This document shows positions 42,404-51,463 of a DNA stretch of 64,000 bases, one piece after another (positions within the stretch are counted from its first letter, which is position 1; the number at the start of each line of letters is the position of its first letter). The DNA is from Ligilactobacillus sp900765635. Lineage in GTDB: Bacteria > Bacillota > Bacilli > Lactobacillales > Lactobacillaceae. Both the position numbers and the translations under genes were made by a program. A model generated the notes under the pieces. It made no database searches. It was not told the DNA's origin and saw only the letters and a list, made by a program, of their open reading frames with translations. The stretch covers positions 558,001 through 622,000 of the forward strand of contig NZ_CASCJC010000001.1 in assembly GCF_949152225.1 (NCBI RefSeq), given 5' to 3'.

Positions 42404-43384
42404 ATGAACGATAAAGTGCAAGATATTTTTGAACAAGCCCTGACTAAACAGGCAAGTGATATTTATTTTTTACCTCAAAAAGACAACTATTTAGTTAAGT
42501 TGAGTTTAGCTAATGGTTATGAAGTTTTACAAAACTTATCATTGGCACAAGCAAGTCAAGTGATTAACTATTTGAAGTATCAAGCTAATATGAGTTTGAG
42601 TGAAAAAAGGCGTCCACAATTAGGTGCTTGGATTTATCAAACAAAACAAACAGCCATTTTTTGTCGTTTATCTAGTGTAGGTGATTTTTGGAATCGCGAA
42701 TCTTTAGTGGTGCGTTTGATTTATTCTCGCAAACATAAAAAAGCAACTTATTTTTTTCAAAATCAACTAATTCAACTACTAAATGCATGTCAAAAGCGAG
42801 GTTTGATAATTTTTTCTGGTCCAGTAGGTTCTGGGAAAACAACAGCAATGTACCAATGTGCAGCCTCTCAAGAACAAAAACAAGTTTTGTGTATTGAAGA
42901 TCCTATTGAAATTTATGAACCTAAATTTTTACAGTTACAAGTCAATGATAAAGCACAAATGACCTATCAAGAATTATTGAAAGTATCGTTGCGCCATCAC
43001 CCAGATATTTTTATCATTGGTGAAATTCGAGATGCACAAACTGCAAGAGCAGCAGTCGATGCAGCTTTAAGTGGTCACTTGGTTTTAACAACCTTACATG
43101 CTCAAGGTGTATATGGAATTTGGCAAAGATTACAAAGTTTAGGGATTGAACAAGGTGAGTTTTTACAAACGATTCGTTTATTAGTTTATCAACGACTGAT
43201 ACCAACAATTTCAGGAGAATTGAAAGTATTATTTGATATTTTAGACGCGCAAGACTTTTTTGCGAATGATTTTTTTAGTGTTAGGCAATCACAAATGAGT
43301 TTAAAATGGGAGGAAAATCTTGCAAAGTGTCAAAAAAAGGGATGGATTTCCCAAGAAACCTATCAGCTCTATGAAAAGGGCTAA
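42404..43384 (+). CDS. comGA: Competence pilus assembly ATPase ComGA
   Basis: PilT/GspE-type secretion ATPase that powers competence pilus assembly. 326 residues. Walker A GPVGSGKTTAM, Asp box IEDPIEIYEP, Walker B HPDIFIIGEIRDAQTAR and the His box (LTTLHAQG) are intact. The N-terminal domain is short, as in ComGA. First gene of comGA-GB-GC-GD-GE-GF-GG. Overlaps comGB. Confidence 0.95.
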   Translation: MNDKVQDIFEQALTKQASDIYFLPQKDNYLVKLSLANGYEVLQNLSLAQASQVINYLKYQANMSLSEKRRPQLGAWIYQTKQTAIFCRLSSVGDFWNRESLVVRLIYSRKHKKATYFFQNQLIQLLNACQKRGLIIFSGPVGSGKTTAMYQCAASQEQKQVLCIEDPIEIYEPKFLQLQVNDKAQMTYQELLKVSLRHHPDIFIIGEIRDAQTARAAVDAALSGHLVLTTLHAQGVYGIWQRLQSLGIEQGEFLQTIRLLVYQRLIPTISGELKVLFDILDAQDFFANDFFSVRQSQMSLKWEENLAKCQKKGWISQETYQLYEKG

Positions 43385-44393
43385 AAAATTAAGTCTAAGG
43401 CAACAAGCTGATTTTTTTAGTTTATTGGCAGATTTATTAGCTGCAGGTTTTTCTTTGAAACAAAGTCTAGCTAATGTTGCAACCTTAAATCAAAGTAAAC
43501 AATTTATGATTGAACAGGTATTAGTTCAACTTAATAAAGGTCAGGCATTTAGTCAAGCTATTCAAACTTGGGTTAGTCAGTCGACTTTTTTTCAATTACA
43601 GCTTTCAGAAAAAAATGGCAGCTTAGAGCAAAGCCTAAAACATTTAGGTGATTTACAAAAACGTTGGGTAGAGCAAAGAGAAAAAATTGCAAGTTTATTA
43701 TTTTATCCAATTATGTTGCTTTTATTATTAGCATTTTTAGGAGTAGCTATCAAATTATGGTTAAGTCCTTCTTTACAAACATTTGCTGAATTTGGACAGG
43801 CAAATCAAAGTATAGTTTTTGACAAGCGTCAGTTAATTTATTATTTATGGTTATTTTTAGCACTATGTTTATTAGTGAGTGTTTTACGTTTTTGCTGGTG
43901 GTGGAAAAAGCAAGGGGTTTTAAGTCGACATAATTTCTATGCAAAGTTACCAATTATTGGCAAAATCTATCGACAGTATAGTTACTATAATTTGATGTTT
44001 AACCTAGGTATGCTTTTAAAAAGTGGTTTAGAATTTAATGAAATTTGCAATTTTTTAGTGCAATTTCCAGAAAAGACATTATTTTATCAATTTGGCAAAC
44101 AACTTCAACGTAGATTACAAACTGGTGAAAGTTGGCAAAAAATTACTGATAGTTATGCTTTTATTCCTAAAGAATTAGCTTTGTATCTTAACAAAGGTTT
44201 AACAAAAGAAGAGCTAAGTGCAGAAATTTTGTTTTTTGCTGAATTATCATATAAGAGATTATTACGCCAAGTCGATAAGGCTATTTCTTGGTTACAGCCA
44301 CTATTATTTTTAATTATCGCAGGTATCATTATTGGTATGTATTTATCTATTTTATTACCTATGTACACGGAAATTGGAGGAATGTATCGATGA
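43320..44393 (+). CDS. comGB: Competence pilus membrane platform protein ComGB
   Basis: PilC/GspF-family inner-membrane platform. TTG 43320 has GGGAGG 6 bases upstream and is taken as start (357 residues, overlap of 65 bases with comGA); ATG 43371 has no ribosome site but would give a more family-like 340. Two GspF domains, three helices (about 125-150, 170-190 and the C-terminal LLFLIIAGIIIGMYLSILLP). Confidence 0.9.
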   Translation: MQSVKKRDGFPKKPISSMKRAKKLSLRQQADFFSLLADLLAAGFSLKQSLANVATLNQSKQFMIEQVLVQLNKGQAFSQAIQTWVSQSTFFQLQLSEKNGSLEQSLKHLGDLQKRWVEQREKIASLLFYPIMLLLLLAFLGVAIKLWLSPSLQTFAEFGQANQSIVFDKRQLIYYLWLFLALCLLVSVLRFCWWWKKQGVLSRHNFYAKLPIIGKIYRQYSYYNLMFNLGMLLKSGLEFNEICNFLVQFPEKTLFYQFGKQLQRRLQTGESWQKITDSYAFIPKELALYLNKGLTKEELSAEILFFAELSYKRLLRQVDKAISWLQPLLFLIIAGIIIGMYLSILLPMYTEIGGMYR

Positions 44394-44701
44394 AAAAAAT
44401 TAAAAAAGCTTTTACTTTAGTAGAAACAGCTGTTGTTTTGTTTATTATTAGTTTGTTGCTGTTGATTATTATTCCTAATGTTAGTACACAACAAAAAAAT
44501 GCGGTGGCAATCAATAAAGATGCATTACAAACTGAATTAAATACACAAGCACAAATGTATATGAATGAAAAAGGAATCACTGATATTACAGAAGTAACAG
44601 TTAACGATTTAAAAACAAGTGGTTATTTGACGGCTAAACAAATAGCTGCTATCGAAAAATATAATTTAACAATAACAACAGGAGATAGTGGAAGTGATTA
44701 A
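44390..44701 (+). CDS. comGC: Major competence pseudopilin ComGC
   Basis: Main subunit of the competence pilus. 103 residues from ATG 44390 (GGAGG upstream). Class III prepilin leader KKIKKA-FTLVETAVVLF: Ala rather than Gly before the cleaved bond, with Glu5 present, then a hydrophobic helix. No Cys pair. Cleavage would need ComC peptidase, which is not in the window. Confidence 0.92.
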   Translation: MKKIKKAFTLVETAVVLFIISLLLLIIIPNVSTQQKNAVAINKDALQTELNTQAQMYMNEKGITDITEVTVNDLKTSGYLTAKQIAAIEKYNLTITTGDSGSD

Positions 44702-45125
44702 AAAAAGAGGCTTTACTTTGCTTGAAACAAGTGTTGTTTTGGGATTAATGACTATAATATTAGTTATAGGATGGGATGTGAATTTAGGGTTTAGTCAAAA
44801 ATATCAAGAGGATCAATTTTGGCAAGCATTTAGGCAAAATTGGAGTTATATGATTTTGAAAGGAAGACAAGAACATGAACGTTCACGGGCATGTTTTTTT
44901 CCGAAATATGTTTTGTTTAAAATTAATATGACTGAACAAATAATTCGTTTAGAATATCCTAAAACAATGAAGTTAGTTGGTGGTCAATGTGATGAAACTG
45001 TATCATCTAGCGGTGTGGCTCAAGCGCAAACAGTAAGAATAAGTTCGACATTACCAGTAAAATATTATGATGTTAAGTTTCAGGTAGGTTATGGAGGACA
45101 ATATGATTTACAAAAGGGTGAATAA
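44694..45125 (+). CDS. comGD: Competence minor pseudopilin ComGD
   Basis: 143 residues from GTG 44694 (GGAG 9 bases upstream; GTG 44688 is too close). Prepilin motif KKRG-FTLLETSVVLG followed by one helix. Overlaps the comGC end by 8 bases. Four cysteine-containing body segments, no further domain. Confidence 0.85.
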   Translation: MIKKRGFTLLETSVVLGLMTIILVIGWDVNLGFSQKYQEDQFWQAFRQNWSYMILKGRQEHERSRACFFPKYVLFKINMTEQIIRLEYPKTMKLVGGQCDETVSSSGVAQAQTVRISSTLPVKYYDVKFQVGYGGQYDLQKGE

Positions 45126-45378
45126 AGGTTTTGTGCTGGCTGATAGCATCATTGGTTTAATTATAGTTTCATTGGGTATAGGAACTTTTGCCATGTTACA
45201 AGAGCAATTTAATTTTCAAGAAAATAAGGCTCGTCAAGAGATAGAATTGAACCGACAAGCTTTAAATGAAAGTTATCAGGTGTTGACGAATGCGCAAAAA
45301 ACGACAAATTATAAATTTGAAAAAATTACTGTCAAACAGGGAAAACAAAAACTTGAAATCTATGTATTGCCACAATAA
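45103..45378 (+). CDS. comGE: Competence minor pseudopilin ComGE
   Basis: 91 residues from ATG 45103, with GGAGG 5 bases upstream inside comGD. Prepilin-like KG-FVLADSIIGLIIVSLG (Leu-Ala-Asp in place of Leu-x-Glu), then a short body. Assigned mostly by position in the comG operon. Confidence 0.75.
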   Translation: MIYKRVNKGFVLADSIIGLIIVSLGIGTFAMLQEQFNFQENKARQEIELNRQALNESYQVLTNAQKTTNYKFEKITVKQGKQKLEIYVLPQ

Positions 45379-45808
45379 AGCAGCATTTACCTTAGTTGAG
45401 GTAGTGATTTCTTTAGGTGTTTGTTCTTTGGCAATTTTGTTGATTAGCGGTTTATTATTATTAATGCAAAAACAAACAATTCAAACAACTTTAGATGATC
45501 AGATTCAATGGCAACAGATGATTGAACTTTTTCATGGTGCAGATCTAGAATTGATGTATCAAGAAAAAATAACAGGAGGAAATTTAAAGTTTTATAGTCC
45601 TAAACAAGATAGAACATATATCTTCGTTTATCGAAGTAAGAAGATTTATATGGAAGATAGTCGAAGTGGCGGATACATGCCAGTACTATATGATGTTAGT
45701 GCATGGAACATGAGTTATCAAGAACCATATTTGAAAATAACAGCAACAATGCACGATAAAGAATATCAAGAAACACTTTATTTACAGCGAAAAGAGGTGG
45801 AGACGTGA
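45362..45808 (+). CDS. comGF: Competence minor pseudopilin ComGF
   Basis: About 148 residues from ATG 45362; a TTG at 45353 with AGGGA upstream is an alternative start. Prepilin segment NKAA-FTLVEVVISLGV. The C-terminal half has the ComGF/YqxL pattern (YIFVYRSKKIYMED). Overlaps comGE by 17 bases. Confidence 0.8.
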   Translation: MYCHNKAAFTLVEVVISLGVCSLAILLISGLLLLMQKQTIQTTLDDQIQWQQMIELFHGADLELMYQEKITGGNLKFYSPKQDRTYIFVYRSKKIYMEDSRSGGYMPVLYDVSAWNMSYQEPYLKITATMHDKEYQETLYLQRKEVET

Positions 45809-46086
45809 GTTTTAAACCTCAAGAAGCAATGATATTACAAACAGCAGGGATTTTATTGATTATCATGTTTGGATTATTAGCAACACAGTGCTTGTATTTT
45901 CGAAGTACTATTTATGCTTATACAAATACAGCTCAATATAATTTAGCACATACATTAAAAAATCTAGCAGAAGCACAAAAAATTAAAGATGGACAAACAA
46001 TTAAATTTAATCAAGGTCAAGTGTCTCTACAAGCTGATGAATATGAAGTTAAATTGACTAATAATCGAATTTATCATTTTGAGTAA
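45805..46086 (+). CDS. comGG: Competence protein ComGG-like
   Basis: 93 residues, GTG start with GAGGTGGAG upstream, overlapping the comGF stop. One N-terminal helix (AGILLIIMFGLLATQ) and a polar tail; no clear prepilin cleavage motif, as is usual for ComGG. Called from position and size. Confidence 0.65.
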   Translation: MSFKPQEAMILQTAGILLIIMFGLLATQCLYFRSTIYAYTNTAQYNLAHTLKNLAEAQKIKDGQTIKFNQGQVSLQADEYEVKLTNNRIYHFE

Positions 46087-46092
46087 GTAAAC

Positions 46093-46121
46093 TTGAAATT
46101 CCTCTTAAATCCGTCTACACT
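46093..46121 (+). promoter_or_regulatory. ytxK promoter
   Basis: TTGAAA (46093-46098), 17 bases, TACACT (46116-46121). It would let the methyltransferase be expressed independently of competence. Confidence 0.6.
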
Positions 46122-46157
46122 AAGTTAGGATGTAAAACAATGGAGGAAAACAGCTTT

Positions 46158-47165
46158 ATGGAATTTGCTAATATCGAAGAAAAAAATACTCTTTTAAAAG
46201 AAGCTTGTGAGTATTTGCAAGAAAAAACAGATTGTAACTATTATGAAGCCTTAATTGAGACTTTTAGTAATATCTTAGAGCCAGATGAACTTGCTAATAA
46301 TGAACTTTATGATACTCAAGTCAAACAAAATTTAATTCAATATTATCAAAAAATTGATTTAACAAGTATTCCTAAGCAACAACAAGTACTTTTGTTTGAA
46401 TATATGATTTTAGCAGGATATCGTACTCAAGTTATACATGTTAATCAACAAATGACACCAGATGCTATTTGTTTATTAGTCTGCTATATATTAGAAAAGA
46501 TATTTGCCAAACAAAAACAAATAACGTTAACAGATATTACTGTTGGAACAGGAAATCTATTATTTAAAATTTGTGAACGATTTAAGACATATAATAAAGA
46601 TTTAATTTTAAGTGGTATTGATAATGATGATACGCAATTGACACTTGCTAGCTTAGGGATGCAACTTCATGATTTAAATATTAATTTATATCATCAAGAT
46701 GCAGTTGATACTTTAAAGCTTACCTTACAAGATGCGATTGTTGGAGATTTGCCTGTGGGCTATTATCCGCTTGATCAACGTACTAAAGATTTTAAAACCA
46801 AGGCAACAAGTGGACACTCTTATACACATCATCTTTTAATCGAGCAGAGTTTACGATATTTAAAGCCTAATGGAATAGCACTTTTTGTTGTTCCAAATGA
46901 TTTGTTTACAAAAAATGAAGGTAAACAACTTTTGCATTTTATTAATGAAAATGCATATTTACAGGCATGTTTACAATTGCCAGACGATATGTTTAGTAAT
47001 GCAAAATCACAAAAATCTTTACTCTTGTTACAAAAACCAGGTCAACTTGCTAGTCAAGCCCAACAAGTATTACTAGCTAAGTTTCCACAATTAAAAGCGC
47101 AAGATGATTTTGGAGCATTTGTGGCTCAAATTGAATCGTGGATAACACAAAATATTTTTGTTTAA
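46158..47165 (+). CDS. Class I SAM-dependent methyltransferase, YtxK-like
   Basis: 335 residues (ATG 46158; GGAGG 11 bases upstream). Related to N6-adenine DNA methylases: SAM-binding region ITDITVGTGNLLFKI and LSGIDNDDTQL. The catalytic N-P-P-Y/F motif is replaced by GDLPVGYYP (Asp-Leu-Pro), as in YtxK proteins that follow comG operons in Bacilli, so normal adenine methylation is doubtful. No restriction partner nearby. ackA, which usually follows this gene, is absent. Confidence 0.83.
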   Translation: MEFANIEEKNTLLKEACEYLQEKTDCNYYEALIETFSNILEPDELANNELYDTQVKQNLIQYYQKIDLTSIPKQQQVLLFEYMILAGYRTQVIHVNQQMTPDAICLLVCYILEKIFAKQKQITLTDITVGTGNLLFKICERFKTYNKDLILSGIDNDDTQLTLASLGMQLHDLNINLYHQDAVDTLKLTLQDAIVGDLPVGYYPLDQRTKDFKTKATSGHSYTHHLLIEQSLRYLKPNGIALFVVPNDLFTKNEGKQLLHFINENAYLQACLQLPDDMFSNAKSQKSLLLLQKPGQLASQAQQVLLAKFPQLKAQDDFGAFVAQIESWITQNIFV

Positions 47166-47170
47166 AATTA

Positions 47171-47199
47171 GTCGTCCGTCTCTATGATGGACGCTTTTT
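47171..47199 (+). terminator. Weak terminator after ytxK
   Basis: CGTCC/GGACG stem followed by CTTTTTAATTT, directly after the stop codon. Confidence 0.6.
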
Positions 47200-47326
47200 A
47201 ATTTATTTCAGATGAATTCTTATCATTTAAACTTGAATAAGTTGAGTTTTACTTCATGTTAGAAATAAGGTAGACTAATAACTATAATTTGTTAGACCAA
47301 TTTAGGGCTTAGCGAGGAGAAAGAAA

Positions 47327-48685
47327 ATGGAAAAAAATAAAAACGAATATGCTCGCAATTTAAAGGGACGCCATATCCAATTGATTGCTTTAGGTGGAAC
47401 AATTGGCACGGGATTGTTTCTAGGCTCGGGCCAATCGATTCATTTAGCAGGTCCATCGATTATTTTAGCGTATCTATTAACTGGTGCGGTATGTTTCTTG
47501 TTGATGCGGGCTTTAGGCGAATTGTTGTTGTCTGATTTAGGCAAACATTCTTTTATTGAATTTATTAGCGAATATTTAGGTCATGATGTTGGTTATGTTG
47601 CTGGATGGACGTATTGGGTATGCTGGATAACGATTGCAATGGCTGATGTTACGGCAACTGGTTTGTATATTCAGTATTGGTTCCCCAATATCCCACAATG
47701 GATACCGGGTTTTGTTGCAATCGTTGTGTTGTTGTTGCTTAACTTGATTACAGTTGGTTTGTTTGGTGAAACAGAATTTTGGTTTGCCTTAATTAAAATC
47801 ATTGCCATTATTGCCTTAATCGTTATTGGGATTGTTTTGGTAGTTATCGGTTATAAGACACCATTGGGTCACGCACAAGTCGCTAATTTATTTAATTATG
47901 GCGGTTTATTTCCGATGGGACTTAAAGGATTTGTCTTATCGTTTCAAATGGTGACGTTTGGTTTTATTGGAATCGAGATGATTGGTGTAACTGCTTCAGA
48001 AGCGCAAAATCCAACTAAAGTTATTCCTAAGGCAATTAACGAAATTCCACTACGTATTATCATCTTTTATGTTGGAGCGTTATTAGCCTTGATGTGCATT
48101 TATCCATGGAATGCAATTTCTGCAAATCAAAGTCCATTCGTGCAAGTTTTTGAAAATATTGGAATTGCTGCAGCTGCTGGGATCATTAATTTTGTTGTTT
48201 TGACTGCAGCTTTATCAGCTTGCAACAGTTCACTTTTTAGTACTGGGCGGATGATGTTTTCACTAAATTATAAGCAAGAAGGTAAGTTTGCTAAGAAGAT
48301 GAGTACCTTGTCAAAACGCCAAGTTCCAGCTAACGGTTTGAAGTTTTCAGCTATAGTCATTGCATTAGCTGTTTTAGCTGATTTAGTGGTACCTAATACT
48401 TCATTATTCACGTTTGTTTCAAGTGTAGCAACGACATGTTTCTTATTTATTTGGGGAGCAATTATTTTAGCTCACTTACGTTATAAAAAGACACAGGCCA
48501 AACAAAATCCTGTTAGTTTTAAGATGCCACTTTATCCATTGAGTGATTATATTGTATTGATTTTCTTGGTTTTTGTGGGAATCATCATGTGTTTAGATAA
48601 GACAACGTTATTTGCCTTAATTGCGGCAATAATCTGGTTTGTGGCGTTGTATTCAATAATTTATTTACGCAAACGTGCTAGATAA
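47327..48685 (+). CDS. Amino acid permease (APC superfamily, AAT family)
   Basis: Proton-coupled amino acid importer, 452 residues, 12 helices. The AAT-family start LKGRHIQLIALGGTIGTGLF and helix 2-3 signature LGELLLSDLGKHSFIEF are clear; helix 8 SACNSSLFSTGRMMF is also typical. Substrate cannot be set from sequence (aromatic, proline, serine and lysine permeases share these motifs). GAGGAGA precedes the ATG. Monocistronic. Confidence 0.88.
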   Translation: MEKNKNEYARNLKGRHIQLIALGGTIGTGLFLGSGQSIHLAGPSIILAYLLTGAVCFLLMRALGELLLSDLGKHSFIEFISEYLGHDVGYVAGWTYWVCWITIAMADVTATGLYIQYWFPNIPQWIPGFVAIVVLLLLNLITVGLFGETEFWFALIKIIAIIALIVIGIVLVVIGYKTPLGHAQVANLFNYGGLFPMGLKGFVLSFQMVTFGFIGIEMIGVTASEAQNPTKVIPKAINEIPLRIIIFYVGALLALMCIYPWNAISANQSPFVQVFENIGIAAAAGIINFVVLTAALSACNSSLFSTGRMMFSLNYKQEGKFAKKMSTLSKRQVPANGLKFSAIVIALAVLADLVVPNTSLFTFVSSVATTCFLFIWGAIILAHLRYKKTQAKQNPVSFKMPLYPLSDYIVLIFLVFVGIIMCLDKTTLFALIAAIIWFVALYSIIYLRKRAR

Positions 48686-48687
48686 CT

Positions 48688-48746
48688 AAAAAAGTCATGG
48701 TTTTTGAAGTAACCGGTAAGGGAAGCTTCATTTACCATGGCTTTTT
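48688..48746 (+). terminator. Permease terminator with nested hairpin
   Basis: AAAAAGTCATGGT pairs with ACCATGGCTTTTT across a loop that itself contains TGAAG/GCTTCA. Confidence 0.8.
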
Positions 48747-48848
48747 AGGTTGCTTTTTGTGTCATCGAGTAGAATATTTTGATTAAATGTATCTTTCAAA
48801 GCATAAGCGGTGTAAAATGAAATTGATTAAGGTAAAGGAGCAATCAGT

Positions 48849-49454
48849 ATGCGTTTTTTTACAGCCGATACACATTTTTTTCATCAAAAGCTATTATATG
48901 ATCATAATTTCGCACAACGAGATTTTTTATTGCTTGATGATATGCATGAAACGCTTTGTCAAAATTGGAATGCTGTAGTTAGCCCAACAGATACTGTTTA
49001 TCATCTTGGTGATATTGCTTTAATTGCTGCTAAAAATACACAGTATCAACAAGTCTTTGAGCTTTTAGCCTGCTTAAATGGACAATTAGTATTTGTCAAA
49101 GGCAATCATGATACACGCCAACTTTTTAAATATCTTGCTAAACAAGAGCTTACATTGGCTAATCAACAACCTAAGTTTGTTTTTCATGATGTTGGAGTAT
49201 TGTTAAAAACCAATCATCATCAGTTATTTATGACGCATTATCCATTAGCTTTAGGAAAGAATCACAATGCTCTTAATTTGCATGGGCATATTCATCGAGC
49301 AATTGTCAGTTGTGCGACTAATATCAATGTCGGAGTTGATAGTGGCGATGCGCAATATTTGGCAAAAAAACGCCCATTTGGCCAACCTTTTAGTGAAGCA
49401 GAAATTTTTGAAATGGCTCAAAATAAGCGTAGTGACTTTCAAAAAATGCGTTAA
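48849..49454 (+). CDS. Calcineurin-like metallophosphoesterase
   Basis: 201 residues. Dimetal site motifs in order: FTADTHFFH (D-x-H), LGDIALI, KGNHDTRQ and LHGHIH. Substrate unknown; small members act as phosphodiesterases. AAAGGAG before the ATG. 11 bases upstream of the next phosphoesterase gene, with AAGGAG between. Confidence 0.87.
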   Translation: MRFFTADTHFFHQKLLYDHNFAQRDFLLLDDMHETLCQNWNAVVSPTDTVYHLGDIALIAAKNTQYQQVFELLACLNGQLVFVKGNHDTRQLFKYLAKQELTLANQQPKFVFHDVGVLLKTNHHQLFMTHYPLALGKNHNALNLHGHIHRAIVSCATNINVGVDSGDAQYLAKKRPFGQPFSEAEIFEMAQNKRSDFQKMR

Positions 49455-49465
49455 GGAGAAGTATT

Positions 49466-50845
49466 ATGCAAGAACAAGTAACAATTTTACACACCAACGA
49501 TATTCACTCTCATTTTGAAAATTGGCCTAAGATTAGGCGGTTTTTACAGCAACAAAAACAACAACTTATACAACAAGGCCAAACGGTATTAACCTTTGAT
49601 GTGGGAGATGCTGTAGATCGGGTTCATCCGTTAAGTGAAGCTACAGATGGCAAAGCTAATGTAGAAATGCTAAATACAATTGAATATGATGGTGTAACTA
49701 TTGGTAATAATGAAGGAATTGGCAATTCACATCAACAGCTTGATAACTTGTATACTAACGCAAATTTTTCAGTGATTCTAAGCAATTTTAGTGACCAAAC
49801 AACAAATTTGATTCCTAAATGGTGCCAAGAATATCGAGTTATTATTACAAAACAACAAACTAAAATTGGAATAATTGCAGCCACCGCGCCTTTTGGTCCT
49901 ACTTATGCGATGAATTCTTGGCATGCTTGGCAAATTGATGAGTTTATGCCTACTTTATTGGCCCGATTAACGGATAAAGTTGATGTAATCATCTTATTAT
50001 CACATTTAGGAATTGATGCTGATCGCAAAATTGCGCAAGCTTATCCACAAATAGACGTTATTTTAGGAAGTCATACGCATCATTTATTGGAACATGGTGA
50101 AATTTGCGGGCAAACGCTGATTTGTGCGGCTGGTAAATGGGGACAATACGTTGGTAAGGTAACTTTACAGTTAGAAAAAAATAAGATTGTTACTAAAAAA
50201 GCAACTGTCCAGGCCACTGCAGATTTACCAAGTGCAGCTGGTGATCAAGTTGAAATTAATAACTATCAAAAGCAAGGCGAATTATTGTTGAACAAGCAAA
50301 AAATTGCTCAACTGCCTAAACCTTATCCGGCGGCATTAAATAGTGATTCACCATTGATGCAAGCGCAGTTAAAAGCTTTAGAAGAAGTTTTTGAGGTAGA
50401 TACAGCGATTTTAAATAGTGGTTTGTTTTTGGATGGCTTGAAAGCTGGGATAGTCACGAAAAATGATTTGCATAAAATTTTGCCACATTCGATGCGCGCA
50501 ATTAAAGTTAGATTGAATGGTTATAATTTATGGCGTTTGATTCGTGAAATGGAACGAAATCGGTCACGCTTACGCCGAAGTGTTGTTAAAGGCAATGGTT
50601 TTAGAGGTAAAATTTTTGGCGAGTTAGTGTATGATAATATCGTTTATTTAGAAAAAGAAAAACAAGTCTTGTGGCATGGAAAGCCACTTGATTTAGGCAA
50701 AGATTACGAATTAGCAATGGTTGATAATTTTATTTATGGACCATATTTTCCAACACTTGAGATTGCAGGACATTTTACGTATTTAGGAGATCGTTTTTTA
50801 CGCGATATTTTAGGAGATTATTTTGCGGCGCGCTTTGGCGTATAG
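49466..50845 (+). CDS. 5'-nucleotidase / 2',3'-cyclic phosphodiesterase family protein (YunD-like)
   Basis: 459 residues, no signal peptide, so cytoplasmic (unlike UshA). N-terminal metallophosphatase: LHTNDIHSHFENW, DVGDAVDRVHP, IGNNEGIG (Asn where GNHE is usual), LLSHLGIDADR and GSHTHHLLEHGE. C-terminal 5'-nucleotidase domain (about 290-459; LPHSMRAIKVRLNGYNLWRL). Typical neighbour of yutD/yutF in lactobacilli. Confidence 0.87.
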   Translation: MQEQVTILHTNDIHSHFENWPKIRRFLQQQKQQLIQQGQTVLTFDVGDAVDRVHPLSEATDGKANVEMLNTIEYDGVTIGNNEGIGNSHQQLDNLYTNANFSVILSNFSDQTTNLIPKWCQEYRVIITKQQTKIGIIAATAPFGPTYAMNSWHAWQIDEFMPTLLARLTDKVDVIILLSHLGIDADRKIAQAYPQIDVILGSHTHHLLEHGEICGQTLICAAGKWGQYVGKVTLQLEKNKIVTKKATVQATADLPSAAGDQVEINNYQKQGELLLNKQKIAQLPKPYPAALNSDSPLMQAQLKALEEVFEVDTAILNSGLFLDGLKAGIVTKNDLHKILPHSMRAIKVRLNGYNLWRLIREMERNRSRLRRSVVKGNGFRGKIFGELVYDNIVYLEKEKQVLWHGKPLDLGKDYELAMVDNFIYGPYFPTLEIAGHFTYLGDRFLRDILGDYFAARFGV

Positions 50846-50885
50846 TATAATAAACGATGATTAGTTTGTAAAAGGAGTTGTTTTT

Positions 50886-51455
50886 TTGAATAGTGAGAAA
50901 AAAGAACGCCGTGAAGCCCAGTTAGCTAAAAAAGCCGAGGCTATTAAGGCTTTAGCAAGCGATGTCCAAATGACTGGACCAAACGAACTTTTAATCGATG
51001 GACACCCTTATATATTATTGGAAAACTATCGGGATGGATTCCAAATCGATAAGTTAAAGGAACGCTTTAGCCAGGTATTAACCAAGTATGATTACATTGT
51101 CGGAGACATTGGATATGATCAATTGCGTCTACATGGTTTTTATGAAGCTGGTAGCAAAAAGGGGTATCCATCACAAAGTATCGAACGCTTGCAAGATTAT
51201 TTATTTGAATATTGTAATTTTGGTTGTGCGTATTTTGTTTTGAAGAATCTAGATGTGCAAATGCCAGAAGCTGCACCTAAGTTTAAAGAAGACAAAGTAA
51301 TTCGTAAGTCAAACAAGCAAAGACGTAAAAAGCGGGCATATACCGAAGAAAAAATCTATGAGGTTCGTACAAAGAGGCCGCTTAAATCTAAGTCTAAAGT
51401 TACCAAAAACAAGGACACTAAAAAGCGGCATTTTACCATCAGGCAGAAAGGTTAG
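50886..51455 (+). CDS. YutD family protein (DUF1027)
   Basis: 189 residues from TTG 50886 (AAAGGAG 9 bases upstream). The DUF1027 domain (about 40-135; LLENYRDGFQIDKLKERFS, YDYIVGDIGYDQLRL) is followed by a strongly basic tail (Lys/Arg-rich). Function unknown; the tail suggests nucleic acid or ribosome contact (inference). Confidence 0.85.
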   Translation: MNSEKKERREAQLAKKAEAIKALASDVQMTGPNELLIDGHPYILLENYRDGFQIDKLKERFSQVLTKYDYIVGDIGYDQLRLHGFYEAGSKKGYPSQSIERLQDYLFEYCNFGCAYFVLKNLDVQMPEAAPKFKEDKVIRKSNKQRRKKRAYTEEKIYEVRTKRPLKSKSKVTKNKDTKKRHFTIRQKG

Positions 51456-51463
51456 TTAGAGAA

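Noticed and set aside
49251..49518. Frames overlapping the metallophosphoesterase end
   Set aside because: Different-frame shadows of the two phosphoesterase genes; no ribosome sites.
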